Of a DNA stretch of 64,000 nt, positions 8,784 through 18,600 are shown in pieces. A model generated the notes under the pieces. It was given only the letters and a program-made list of their open reading frames with translations, did no database searches and had not been told where the DNA came from. The position numbers and the translations under genes were made by a program. This stretch comes from DATAEK01 sp036258055 (GTDB taxonomy: Bacteria; Acidobacteriota; Vicinamibacteria; Vicinamibacterales; 2-12-FULL-66-21): contig DATAEK010000140.1 in NCBI GenBank assembly GCA_036258055.1, positions 1-64,000 of the forward strand. Reading direction: 5' to 3'. Positions within the stretch are counted from its first letter, which is position 1. Every line of letters starts with the position of its first letter.

Positions 8784-10313
8784 TCACCTCGCCGCCATCC
8801 CCTGACTGGCCGCCGACGCACTCGGTCCCGCTTCCTGTGCCGCGCGCAGCCGGCTGTGGCGGTACCCGTACGCGAAGTACACCGCGATGCCGATGGCCAT
8901 CCAGAGGATCAGTCGCTCCCACGTGGCACGCGGCAGGCCAATCATCAGCGTCAGGCTGACCAGCGCTGACAGCAGCGGGAGCAGCGGCACGAGCGGCATC
9001 CTAAACGGGCGATCGAGGTCGGGACGCGTCCGTCGCATGATGACGACACCGATCGAGACAATCACGAAGGCCATGAGCGTGCCGATGCTGACGAGCGTGC
9101 CGAGCGTGCCGATCGGCGTCAGAGCGGCAGCGAGTGCGACCGCCACGCCGGTCACGAGCGTCGAGACGTGTGGCGTGTGGAACCGCGGGTGAACGCGGCC
9201 GGCCCATCGAGGCAACAGGCCGTCCTTCGACATCGCCATGAAGATGCGAGGCTGCGCCAGGAGCATCACGACCATCACCGAGCTCAGAGCCGCGAGCGCG
9301 CCGACCGTCACCAGGATCTTGATCACTTCCATCGGACCCTGCCAGGGCGTACCGGCGGCGCGGCCGGCCGCGGCTTCCACCGCGACCACGAGCGGCGCGG
9401 GCTGATTCAGCATCGCGCGGTACGGCACGAGACCGACCATGACCGCGGAGACCAGCACGAAGAGAATCGTACACAGCGCGAGGGACCCGAGAATGCCAAG
9501 CGGCATGTCGCGCTGGGGATTCCGCGCTTCCTGCGCCGAGGTCGAGACGGCATCGAACCCGATGTAGGCAAAGAAAATCACGCCCGCGCCCCGCAGGATG
9601 CCGCTCCAGCCGAACTCACCGAACGTCCCGGTGTTTTCCGGAATGAATGGATGCCAGTTGGCGGTGTTGACGAAGAATGCGCCCGCGCCGATGACGATGA
9701 GCACGACCGCCACCTTAATGACGACGATCGCGGCGTTCACCGACGCGGACTCGCTGACGCCGATCATCAGCAGCGCGGTCACCGCCACGGTGATGATCAC
9801 CGCTGGCAGGTTGAAGACAGCAGTCACAGGATCGGCACCGGCAACCTGCACGACGGTGCCGGGGGCGGCGCTCAGGGCCGGAGTAAAGTTGAGACCGAGC
9901 TGCTGGAGAAGGGTGACGAGGTTGCCAGACCAGCCAACGGCCACGGTTGCGGCGCCGAGCGCGTACTCGAGAATCAGGTCCCAGCCGATGATCCAGGCCA
10001 CGAACTCGCCGAGCGTCACGTACGCGTAGGTGTAGGCGGAGCCGGCGACCGGCACGCTCGAGGCAAACTCCGAGTAGCACAGCGCCGCCAGCAGGCTGGT
10101 CAGACCGGCCAGAACCATGGAAATCACAATCGCCGGTCCAGCGTTCGCCGCGGCGGCCTGGCCGGTCAGAACGAAGATGCCGGTCCCGATGATCGCGCCG
10201 ACGCCGAGCATCGTGAGCTGAACCGGCCCGAGTACGCGCTTCAGCTCCCCCTGACCCGGCCCGAGCTGCTCGTGGCTGACCTGGTCGATGGACTTCGTGG
10301 CAAACATGGACAT
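8784..10313 (-). CDS. APC-superfamily amino acid permease (cationic amino acid transporter type)
   Basis: A 509-residue polytopic inner-membrane permease of the amino acid-polyamine-organocation superfamily, closest by eye to the CAT/YfnA group. The start MSMFATKSIDQV and KRVLGPVQLTMLGVGAIIGTGIFVLTG (first helix with the GAIIGTGIF signature) are typical. About twelve hydrophobic segments follow, including FFAYIGFDAVSTSAQEARNPQRDMP in the middle. ATG 10313 was chosen on this N-terminus; a GTG 24 bp upstream is possible. Substrate cannot be read from sequence. It diverges from the winged-helix regulator at 10425, with a palindrome between them. Confidence 0.88.
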   Translation of the reverse strand: MSMFATKSIDQVSHEQLGPGQGELKRVLGPVQLTMLGVGAIIGTGIFVLTGQAAAANAGPAIVISMVLAGLTSLLAALCYSEFASSVPVAGSAYTYAYVTLGEFVAWIIGWDLILEYALGAATVAVGWSGNLVTLLQQLGLNFTPALSAAPGTVVQVAGADPVTAVFNLPAVIITVAVTALLMIGVSESASVNAAIVVIKVAVVLIVIGAGAFFVNTANWHPFIPENTGTFGEFGWSGILRGAGVIFFAYIGFDAVSTSAQEARNPQRDMPLGILGSLALCTILFVLVSAVMVGLVPYRAMLNQPAPLVVAVEAAAGRAAGTPWQGPMEVIKILVTVGALAALSSVMVVMLLAQPRIFMAMSKDGLLPRWAGRVHPRFHTPHVSTLVTGVAVALAAALTPIGTLGTLVSIGTLMAFVIVSIGVVIMRRTRPDLDRPFRMPLVPLLPLLSALVSLTLMIGLPRATWERLILWMAIGIAVYFAYGYRHSRLRAAQEAGPSASAASQGMAAR

Positions 10314-10380
10314 GCGGGCGAGCGTGACCGATCGCACCAGCGATGTCTTGAATCAGCAGTCAAAACGCCCGCAAGAAACC

Positions 10381-10397
10381 TTTAAGATCTTCTTAAA
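10381..10397. promoter_or_regulatory. Palindrome between divergent permease and regulator
   Basis: TTTAAGA-TCT-TCTTAAA at 10381-10397 is a perfect 7-bp inverted repeat in an A/T-rich patch of an otherwise GC-rich region. It lies 28 bp before the regulator start and 68 bp before the permease start. It is suited to be an operator, possibly for the adjacent winged-helix protein, but nothing in the sequence proves that. Confidence 0.45.
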
Positions 10398-10424
10398 CAG
10401 GCAGTACCATCAGGTTTCCGAGGG

Positions 10425-12620
10425 ATGGGGGCTGTGGACAGCGCTCTTGCGACCGTCGAACGCCTTCGAAGGCCCGTCGTGTCATTCGGGCCCTTTACGT
10501 TCGATCCCAACAGCCAGATTCTGCGCCGCGGCACCGACAGCCTCACGCTGCCGCCGCGTGTCCTCGGCGTCCTGGAATGTCTCCTCGGCAGGGCTGGCGA
10601 CCTCGTCCCGCGGCAGGAGATCATCGACGGTGTCTGGAAAGACGCGTTCGTCACGGACACGTCGCTGGCCGAGGCGGTCAGCTTCCTGCGGCAGGCGCTC
10701 GGCGACGATCCTCAAGCACCGACCTATATCCAGACGGTTCACCGCCGCGGCTACCGCTTCGTTGCGCCCGTACAAACCACCGAGGCCGAGCCCCTCATTC
10801 GAAGACTCGATGCTCCAAGGCGGGACGAAGCCGCTGAACCCGTCTCTCCGTCGATCGGCGGCTCGCTCGTTCCGTGGACCGCGGCGGTGCTCTGTGCCGC
10901 GCTCGCCATTGCCGCCGTCTGGCAGCTCCTGATGAGAGGTGAGCCCGCTGCGCCGCCTGTGGGCCGCTTTGCACTGCAACTGTCTGACAAGCTGACCTTC
11001 GATTCGCATGGCCCGGCGATTACGCTCTCATGGGACGGCTCGCGTGCCGCGTGGTCCGCATGCGATGGGCGCGCCTGTCAGCTCTTCCTCAGACCGCTCG
11101 ATCGACTCGATACGAGTGCCGTTGCCGCGACGACTGGCGCCACCGATCCTTTCTTCTCTCCTGACGGAAGGTGGCTCGGGTTTTTCGCGGACGGCAAACT
11201 GAAAAAGGTCAGCCTTGCCGGCGGATTGCCGGTCACTCTCGCCGACGTGGCCGAGCCGCGGGGCGCCGTATGGACGCCGGACGGACGCATCGTTTTCGGG
11301 GCTTCACGCGCCGGCGGGCTGATGCAGATCTCAGAGGCCGGCGGTCAGGCGGAGCTTCTCACGACGCCGGACGAGGGTCAGGGCGAACTTCGACACGAGT
11401 GGCCATCCATCACTCGCGACGGGCGGACCCTGCTCTTCTCGATCGCCACGACTCCACAGAACGGATCGCCCACACGGCTTGGCCTCGCTGCACTGGGCCG
11501 CGCTGGCGCGTCGATCAGATGGACCTCGCCGCTCTCAGGAATCGGCATCGCCCGGTTTGGCGCGAACGATCTCATTGTGTTCTCGCGTGGAAGCGAGCTC
11601 GAGGCCGTGGCGTTCGATCCGGTCAGACTCACGCTCTCCGGCGTTCCGCAGAACGTCGTCTCTTCGGCGGCCACAGCGATGGGACGAGGCCAGTTTGCGA
11701 TCTCCGGATCGGGCTCCCTTCTGTACGTCGTACCTCCTGAGTCGAGTGACCCGGATGATCTGCTCGAATGGGTGACGCAGGCTGGCTCGACCCCCATCCC
11801 GGACCTCGCGCAGCCGTCCGCCGACGCCGTCCTCTCGAGCGACGGCCGGCGCATCGCGTGGAGCGCGTCGAACGACCCATCGCGCGCCGACATCTGGGTC
11901 GGCGATCTGCAGCGCGGCGCGGTCACACGGCTCACGCACGACGGCCTGAACGTGTCACCGGCGTGGTCGCCCGACGGCCGGACGATCTACTTTTCACGGC
12001 GCGATAGCGCGCGCTACGGCCCCACGTCCATCGACGCTGACGGCGGACAGCCGTCTGCCTTGCCGCCGCTGGACCATCACGCGCTGCCGGCGTCGGTGTC
12101 ACCAGATGGATCTACTCTCGCCGTCGTGCAATTCCAGGTCGGCACGCGCGGCGACATCTGGGCGATGCCAACTCGAGGCGGCGGCGCGAGGCCCCTCGTC
12201 CGCAGCCCCTTCGACGATGTGGAGCCCGCCTTCAGCCCGGCGGGGCGGCTGCTGGCGTATCAGTCAGACGAGGCGGGGCGCTGGGACGTGTACGTGCAAC
12301 GTCTGGAGGACAATCGGCGCGTCGTCGTCTCGACAACGGGTGGCGAGCACCCGTTCTGGTCGACGGACGGGTCTCGCGTGTACTACCGGTCCGGCTCGCG
12401 CCTGATGAGCGCGACGGTTTCTGCCGATGACATGCGGGTCGGTACGCCATCAATCGTGATGGACAATGGCAACGAAGATGTCCTCGGCGTCGCTCCAGAC
12501 GGCCGGTTCCTCGTCCGCCGTCGTACGGCGCCGGCGTCGTCGAACGCGGTGATCGTTAACGAGTGGCTGCGGGAAGTGCGGTCGCTGCTGGGCCCACCTG
12601 CGGCGTCGATGCCGCGTTGA
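10425..12620 (+). CDS. Winged-helix (OmpR/CadC-type) membrane protein with TolB-like beta-propeller
   Basis: A 731-residue protein in three parts. Residues about 18-115 form a Trans_reg_C winged helix (FGPFTFDPNSQILRRG, the helix SLAEAVSFLRQALGDD and the wing YIQTVHRRGYRFVAPV). One membrane helix (WTAAVLCAALAIAAVWQLL, near 150) follows. The rest is a TolB/WD40-like propeller with repeated blade motifs such as FFSPDGRWLGF, VWTPDGRIVFG, AWSPDGRTIYFSRRD and AFSPAGRLLAYQSDE. The layout is CadC-like, with DNA binding inside and sensing outside. The family is common in Acidobacteriota. GTG 10434 is an alternative start. It diverges from the permease, which is a possible target. Confidence 0.85.
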   Translation: MGAVDSALATVERLRRPVVSFGPFTFDPNSQILRRGTDSLTLPPRVLGVLECLLGRAGDLVPRQEIIDGVWKDAFVTDTSLAEAVSFLRQALGDDPQAPTYIQTVHRRGYRFVAPVQTTEAEPLIRRLDAPRRDEAAEPVSPSIGGSLVPWTAAVLCAALAIAAVWQLLMRGEPAAPPVGRFALQLSDKLTFDSHGPAITLSWDGSRAAWSACDGRACQLFLRPLDRLDTSAVAATTGATDPFFSPDGRWLGFFADGKLKKVSLAGGLPVTLADVAEPRGAVWTPDGRIVFGASRAGGLMQISEAGGQAELLTTPDEGQGELRHEWPSITRDGRTLLFSIATTPQNGSPTRLGLAALGRAGASIRWTSPLSGIGIARFGANDLIVFSRGSELEAVAFDPVRLTLSGVPQNVVSSAATAMGRGQFAISGSGSLLYVVPPESSDPDDLLEWVTQAGSTPIPDLAQPSADAVLSSDGRRIAWSASNDPSRADIWVGDLQRGAVTRLTHDGLNVSPAWSPDGRTIYFSRRDSARYGPTSIDADGGQPSALPPLDHHALPASVSPDGSTLAVVQFQVGTRGDIWAMPTRGGGARPLVRSPFDDVEPAFSPAGRLLAYQSDEAGRWDVYVQRLEDNRRVVVSTTGGEHPFWSTDGSRVYYRSGSRLMSATVSADDMRVGTPSIVMDNGNEDVLGVAPDGRFLVRRRTAPASSNAVIVNEWLREVRSLLGPPAASMPR

Positions 12621-12635
12621 CATGCGGAGCAGAGC

Positions 12636-14036
12636 GTGACCTTCATCAAGCCAGATTTTCTCCTGCGCAACAAGACCGCTCACCGTCTGTACGAGCGATA
12701 TGCCGCCGGTCAGCCGATCATCGACTACCACAGCCACCTTCCACCGAAGGACATCGCGGAGAATCGCCGGTTCGCGAACCTCTTCGAGATCTGGCTCGAG
12801 GGCGATCACTACAAGTGGCGGGCGATGCGCGCGAACGGTGTGCAGGAGCGCTATTGCACCGGGGATGCGGATCCGTACGACAAGTTCGCGGCGTGGGCCG
12901 CCACGGTCCCGAACTGCCTGCGCAATCCGCTGTATCACTGGACCCATCTCGAGCTCGATCGATATTTCGAGATCCGCGATCTGCTCAACGAGAAAACGGC
13001 GCGGCGCATCTGGGACCGCGCGAATGAAGCGCTCCCATCCGACGCGCTCCGGACCCACGGAATACTGAAGACCTTCGACGTCCGGGTCGTCTGCACCACC
13101 GACGATCCGGCGGAGAGTCTCGAGTGGCACGCGAAGATTCGCGACTCAGGTCTGGCGACGCGCGTCTATCCGACGTTCCGCCCGGACCGCGCGCTCGACG
13201 TGCACGCCCCCGAGACCTTCAACGCCTGGGTCAACCGACTCGCCGCCACGGCCGATGTCCACGTCGCGAAGTTCGGCGACTTTCTCGATGCGCTCTCGAA
13301 GCGCCACCAGGCATTCCACGACGTCGGGGGACGGCTCTCGGATCACGGTCTGGCCTACTGTTACGCCAGGCCCTGCAGCGAAGGAGAGGCGTCGTCGATT
13401 TTCGATCGCGCCAGAGCCGGAAAGGCCGCGACTGCTGAGGAGCACGACGGCTTCGCGGCATTCCTGATGCTCTTCTTCGGCAGGCTCGACGCGCAGAAAG
13501 GATGGACGAAGCAGCTCCACCTCGGTGCGCTGCGTAACGTGAACACCGGTGCGCTGCGCACCTACGGTCGCGACGGCGGGTTCGACTCGATCGGCGACTG
13601 GCCGCAGGCGGAGCCACTCGGTGCCTATCTCGATCGCCTCAACCAGGAAGGATCCCTTCCGAAGACCATCGTCTACAACGTCAATCCGTCGGACAACTAC
13701 ACCCTGGCCACGATGATCGGAAACTTCCAGGACGGATCGGTCGCGGGCAAGGTCCAGTTCGGGAGCGCCTGGTGGTTCGTCGATCAGAAGGAGGGCATCG
13801 AGTGGCAGCTGAACGCACTGTCCAATGCTGGACTGCTGTCACGTTTCGTCGGCATGCTCACCGACTCCCGCTCGTTCATGTCCTATCCGCGTCACGAGTA
13901 CTTCCGGCGGGTTCTCTGCAACCTCCTGGGTGCGGAAATCGAGAACGGCGAGCTGCCCGACGATGATGAGCTGATCCGATCGCTCATCGAAGGGGTGTCG
14001 TACCGGAACGCCAGCGAGTATTTCGGATGGACATGA
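12636..14036 (+). CDS. uxaC: Glucuronate (uronate) isomerase
   Basis: A 466-residue isomerase of the amidohydrolase fold that interconverts glucuronate/fructuronate and galacturonate/tagaturonate, the first step of uronate breakdown. The metal-type HxH motif is in IIDYHSHLPPKDIA; other family signatures are VVCTTDDPAESLEWH, NVNPSDNYTLATMIGNF, KVQFGSAWWF and the C-terminal MLTDSRSFMSYPRHEYFRRVLCNLLG. GTG 12636 follows GGAG with 6 intervening bases. The length is normal for the family. No other hexuronate genes are adjacent; the gene stands alone after the propeller regulator. Confidence 0.94.
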   Translation: MTFIKPDFLLRNKTAHRLYERYAAGQPIIDYHSHLPPKDIAENRRFANLFEIWLEGDHYKWRAMRANGVQERYCTGDADPYDKFAAWAATVPNCLRNPLYHWTHLELDRYFEIRDLLNEKTARRIWDRANEALPSDALRTHGILKTFDVRVVCTTDDPAESLEWHAKIRDSGLATRVYPTFRPDRALDVHAPETFNAWVNRLAATADVHVAKFGDFLDALSKRHQAFHDVGGRLSDHGLAYCYARPCSEGEASSIFDRARAGKAATAEEHDGFAAFLMLFFGRLDAQKGWTKQLHLGALRNVNTGALRTYGRDGGFDSIGDWPQAEPLGAYLDRLNQEGSLPKTIVYNVNPSDNYTLATMIGNFQDGSVAGKVQFGSAWWFVDQKEGIEWQLNALSNAGLLSRFVGMLTDSRSFMSYPRHEYFRRVLCNLLGAEIENGELPDDDELIRSLIEGVSYRNASEYFGWT

Positions 14037-14465
14037 ACCCATTGATGATTGTTGATGGCCGATTGCTGATCGCTGATTGTGGATTGAGACATTGAGGATT
14101 TATGAACGCTGGAGTGACGATTGGGGATTGTGGCTGGCGCAATTCTCATGAGACTCTGAAAATTGATGAACGCTGGAGTGGCGATTGGGGATTGCTGACT
14201 GAGGCTGCATCGAGATCGAACCGGTGTTCGACCGTTCGTTTGCACACAGCCTCAACCACCCGATGGCACCCGCCGATCCGCAAACACCAACCCAGCAATC
14301 GCCAGTCTTCAACGCCTCACTCTACAATCAGGATCCTCAATCCAGCGATCCTCAATCTTCAATGCCTCAATCTACAATCAGCCATCATCAATCCAGCGAT
14401 CGCCAATCCTCAATGGCGCAATCTACAATCAGCGATCCTCAATCATCCATCATCAATCCTCAATC
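14037..14465. repeat. Large bipartite heptamer repeat block between uxaC and the M48 gene
   Basis: The whole gap is built of degenerate 7-bp words related to GATTGAG. From 14047 to 14088 six contiguous heptamers (GATTGTT, GATTGCT, GATCGCT and variants) run in the uxaC sense. A 29-bp direct repeat with one mismatch occupies 14102-14130 and 14166-14194. The right half reads the reverse complement (CTCAATC-type words), with three units of about 50 bp that each begin TCTACAATCAG at 14321, 14371 and 14422. Words 14438-14465 run through the stop codon of the M48 gene. No protein-coding feature is credible here. Confidence 0.85.
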
Positions 14466-15565
14466 GTCAGCCTGGCCGCCTCTAGCCGCTGCTCGACCGG
14501 CGGATGCGTGTGAAACAGCCAGACAGCCGTCCGTGATGGCGACGGTTCCGCAAGGTTCTGTGCCGCGAGCCGCTTCATCGCAGACACGAACGCCGCCGGG
14601 CGGCGCGTCATCGTCAGCGCGTACCAATCGGCGCGCCGCTCGTTCCGCCGTGAGAGGGCGTTCAGCAAGGGCGCGCTGACGAGGCTCAGCGCGCCAGCAA
14701 TCAAGACCAGCAACGGAAGGCCGGCGACGTCGGCCGGCGATATGAGGCCGATGTCATCCCACAATCTCGCGAGCATGAGGGCTGCGAGGGCGAACCCCAC
14801 GAGGATCAATGCCGCCTCGACCGCGAGGCTCTTGGCGATGTCGCCATGCGCGTGGTGACCGAGCTCGTGGGCGAGGATGACCTCGATCTCGTCGTCGCTG
14901 TATTCGGCCAGGAGCGTGTCGGACAGCAGCACGCGCCGTGTGCCGCCAGTGCCAACGAGCGCTGCGTTGGCTCGTCTCGTTTTTTCCCCCAGACCCCATT
15001 CGTAGACGCCCAGGACCGGCACACCGGCACGCCCTGACAGCGTGACCAGCCGCTCGCGCAGCGTCTCGCGATCGAGCGGCCTGAGACTGTAGAAGATCGG
15101 CATCAGCAGCACAGGCGCCACGCGCGCGAGGATGGCTATGCCGGCGATGAACAGGGACGCAGAACTGAGCCACCATGTCCGCGGCCACGAGACCAGCGTC
15201 GCGTACACGATCTCAGCGCCGATGAGTGCGAAGAGAAGGCTCACGCCCGCCGCTTTCAGGTGATCGGCCGTCCACGCCCGCAGCGTTTCGGACGACAGGC
15301 CGTAGCGGTGCTCGAGCACGAACCCGCGATACCACGCGAGCGGAAGCGTCAAGAGGTCGTGAAGGAGAACCAGGATGACGACGTAGGTGGCGACCGTCGC
15401 GGGATGCGCGGCGCCGCGACCCACGAGCACCACGGCCAGGTCGCGGAGCCATACCGACGTCCCGCTTGCGAGAAGAAACGCCAGCCAGCCGGCCACGAGC
15501 GCTGCCGAAAGGATCACGGTCCGGCGCCGGAGCCGATGATAACGACGCGACTTGTCTTCGTTCAC
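14453..15565 (-). CDS. M48 (Ste24-like) membrane zinc endopeptidase
   Basis: A 370-residue integral-membrane metalloprotease with an N-terminal M48_N multi-helix region and the catalytic motif HELGHHAHGD near residue 235. A likely third ligand Glu lies in NERRADWYAL near 308. The C-terminal THPPVEQRLEAA segment is the usual end motif of Ste24/HtpX relatives. The active site faces the membrane/cytoplasm interface, and in bacteria the role is usually membrane-protein quality control; the CAAX-protease name is inherited from eukaryotes. The last residues (LTIED) and the stop codon are encoded by heptamer repeat sequence, so the C-terminus has been shaped by the array. The gene lies downstream of smc on the same strand. 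Confidence 0.88.
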   Translation of the reverse strand: MNEDKSRRYHRLRRRTVILSAALVAGWLAFLLASGTSVWLRDLAVVLVGRGAAHPATVATYVVILVLLHDLLTLPLAWYRGFVLEHRYGLSSETLRAWTADHLKAAGVSLLFALIGAEIVYATLVSWPRTWWLSSASLFIAGIAILARVAPVLLMPIFYSLRPLDRETLRERLVTLSGRAGVPVLGVYEWGLGEKTRRANAALVGTGGTRRVLLSDTLLAEYSDDEIEVILAHELGHHAHGDIAKSLAVEAALILVGFALAALMLARLWDDIGLISPADVAGLPLLVLIAGALSLVSAPLLNALSRRNERRADWYALTMTRRPAAFVSAMKRLAAQNLAEPSPSRTAVWLFHTHPPVEQRLEAARLTIED

Positions 15566-15589
15566 GGGGAGGTCAGCTACCAGAAGACC

Positions 15590-15622
15590 AGGAGGTCAGG
15601 AGAAACATACTCCTGATCTCCT
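15590..15622 (-). terminator. Hairpin between smc and the M48 gene
   Basis: AGGAGGTCAGGAG at 15590-15602 pairs with CTCCTGATCTCCT at 15610-15622 (12 of 13 pairs plus one wobble), with a 7-base loop. It lies 30 bp after the smc stop codon. The following bases on the minus strand are only moderately T-rich, so termination is plausible but not typical. The flanks contain further 8-bp words with AGGAG. Confidence 0.4.
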
Positions 15623-15651
15623 CAGCTCCTGTTGGTTTCGTGCGAGCACGT

Positions 15652-18600
15652 TCAGTTCAACTGCACCGAGATGAGCTTGGAGACCCCCGGTTCTTCCATG
15701 GTCACGCCGTAGAGCCGATCGGCAATCTCCATGGTCTTCCGGTTGTGCGTGATCAGGATGAACTGCGTGTGTTCCTGCATGCCCTGGAGCATCTCCACGA
15801 ACCGCCCGATGTTCGCATCGTCGAGCGGCGCGTCGATCTCGTCGAGCAGGCAGAAAGGACTTGGGCGGTACTTGAAAATCGCGAACATCAAGGCCATCGC
15901 CGTCAGCGCTTTCTCGCCGCCGGAGAGGAGCTGGACGCTCTGCAGCCGCTTCCCCGGAGGCTGCGCGATGATGTCGATGCCGCTCTCGAGCTGATCGCTT
16001 TCGTCGAGCAGGACCAGGCCCGCGCGGCCGCCACCGAAGAGCGTGGCGAAGGTGCCCTCGAAGTTCTGATTGATGACCGCGAAGGCTTCGCGGAAGCGCT
16101 CCTTCGTGGTTTTGTCGATCCGCTTGATGGCCTCGTTTGTCGACGCGATCGCGTCGACCAGGTCCTTGCGCTGCGCGGTGAGGAAGGTGTGGCGCGATTC
16201 GAGGTCATCGAACTGATCGATCGCCATCATGTTCACGGCGCCCATCCGCTCGATCTTGGATCGCAGATCCGCCACCATTTCGTCCGGGGTCATACTGCGG
16301 GCCGGAGCCTGGGTCGCGGGTTCTGCATCCTGCGGCGTCTCGTCGCCGTCGGACTCGGCTGGCTCTGGTGCGTCATCCACCGGACGCGGGCTCGCGAGTG
16401 CGCCCTCACGTTCCATCTGCTCCACTTCGGCCGACACGTCGTCGAGCGAGGCCTGCACCGATTCCACGCACGAGGTCGCGAGATGCGACAGGTCGGACTC
16501 GGCGGTCGCCCGGGCCACGTCGAGGTGCGCGGCTTCTGCCCGGACTCCCTCGAGCGTCCGCCGCGCGTCACGGATCAAGCCTTCCTGCGCGGTGAAGAGC
16601 GACCGCAGCTCGACCGACGTCTCGTCGGCCGTGCGCACGCGCTCGCGGAGGTCATCGAACGCGGCGAGGCCGGCATCCAGCCGCGCTTCAGACGCCGCGA
16701 TGCCGTCACGCAGCTCGGAGACGCGCGTCGTCGTCCGCCGATGGTCTTCCTGGCGGGTCGTGATTCGGTCGAGCAACTCGCGCGTCGCCTCTTCCAGGCG
16801 CTCGACTTCGGCAGCGAGGGCGCCAGCGCGCTCCACCAGGGCCGCATGCGCAGCCTTGGCCTCCGCGGTTCGGCCGGCCTGAGCCTGAAGAACCTCGCGA
16901 GCGTCGAACAAGCGGCGCTGCGCCTGATTGAGCTGAGCGTCCGCCTCGCGCTGCTCCGCTTCGATTCGCGCGATCGACGCACGCGCCTCGTCCTGCCGCG
17001 CTTCCTGCACGCGCAGCTCTTCTTCGAGCGTTCGCCGCTCGACGGCGATCTGTTCCTGCTTGCGCGACACGCGTTCGGACGCGTCCCGTGCGGCGCCAGC
17101 CTGCAGCTCGTAGCCGACGATCGCTTTCTCCTGGCGGTGCATTTCCGCCTGCATCGAGGTAATCGCCGACTCCGCTGCGGCAATGACCACGTCAAGCGAG
17201 CTGACCTGCTCGCGAAGTCGTTCCACGCCGGCGCGCTGCGTCTCGGCGCGATCGCGCAACTCCTTGATTTCACGCTTGGTCGTCAGGATCCCGCGTGCTT
17301 CGGCGCGCGCGCCTCCCTGGAGCACGTGCGGTCCGCGCAGGACCTCACCCTCGAGTGTCGCAACCGGCGCGCTCGTCAGGTCTGCAGCCCGCCGCGCCGC
17401 GGCCAGGTCCGGCGCGATCCACGCCGTGGAGATCGCGCTGCGGATCGCGTCTGCCGCCGGTCCGGTCACCTGCACCACGTCCGCGAGTGACACGACCTCG
17501 CCGGTCGGCGCTTGCGCTCCGCTGACCCCGGACACCACGTCGCCAATGACGACAAACCCCACGCGACCCGCCTGATTCGCGTTCGCGAACCGGAGGCCGG
17601 CCGCCGCCTGTTCGTGGGTGTGCACCACGACGTGTTGCAGCAATTCGCCGAGGCAGGCTTCGACCGCACGTTCGTGACGCCGATCGACGTCCAGGTAGTC
17701 GGCGACTGACCCGAGCTGGGCAATCTCGTCCGATTGCGCCTCGGCCAGGATCAGCCGCGCACCGTCACCATATTCCGCGCGCGCGGCGTCGAGCTCCTCG
17801 AGCGATCGCAAGCGCGCGGCAACGCCCGCGAGGTCGTGCTCGAGGGTCCGGCATTCGGCGGCTTTCGCGTCACGATCCGTTTTTGCCCCCGCCAGCTCTG
17901 ACTCGCGAATGCCGCGGTCCACACGGAGAAGGTCCGTCGCATCGCGCGCACGGTCCATCGACTCGTCGGCGGACATCTGATCCCGTTCGGCGCGCTCGGC
18001 CTCGATTCGGAGGTCGCTGTTCTCGACCTCGAGCTTGGCGAGTTGCTCCCCGATCCGGGCGCGGGCGGCCGCTGCGTGCTCCATCGCATGCCGCAGTGCA
18101 GTCGCGGCATTGACCGCGGCAAACACTTCGCTGCGGGCCGCTTCCACGTCCCCTTCCAGCCCTTCGATCACGCGCTGGCTGTCCGTGTACGCGATTTCCT
18201 GCTCGGCGAGCGCTTCACGCGCCCGGTCCCGTGCCTCGACCGCGCCGGTTGCGGCCTCGCGCCGAGCCTCGAGCTCCAGCCGCGCCGGCTCTCGCCGGGT
18301 TTCGAGCGTGGTCACCTCGGCGGCGATCTCCGCTGCCGACGTGGTCAGGTGCTCGATCTGCTGCCGGTCGAACGCGATCTGCTGCTGCAAGCGGCCGATC
18401 TCCAGCTCGCACGCGTGCGCGGCTTCCCTCGCGGCCGTCGTCGCCGCATCGGCCTCCGCGAGTTGCAACCGCTGGCCTTCGAGCGTCGCCTCGAGCTCGG
18501 CGAGATGGGCCGAGGCCGCGGCCTCGCGGGCGCGTGCGTCCTCGAGCTTCTTCCGCGCCGACTCGATCGCCTCTCCCAGCAGCCGGTATTTCTGCGCGAA

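Noticed and set aside
9168..10385. 405-codon frame antisense to the permease
   Set aside because: Opposite a clear multi-helix permease; the translation is Arg/His/Asp-rich and has no family character.
14281..14465. Possible CRISPR array (regular recurrence of TCTACAATCAG)
   Set aside because: Only an 11-bp segment recurs exactly, the intervening sequence is itself made of related words and not of unique spacers, and no cas gene is near.
14102..14679. Two overlapping plus-strand frames of 127 and 151 codons in the repeat block
   Set aside because: Their translations are low-complexity readings of the CTCAATC-type repeats and run into the antisense of the M48 gene.
15466..17490. Long open frame antisense to smc
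   Set aside because: It lies wholly opposite an unmistakable SMC with intact motifs. Long antisense frames are expected from codon bias in GC-rich DNA, and the translation resembles no family.
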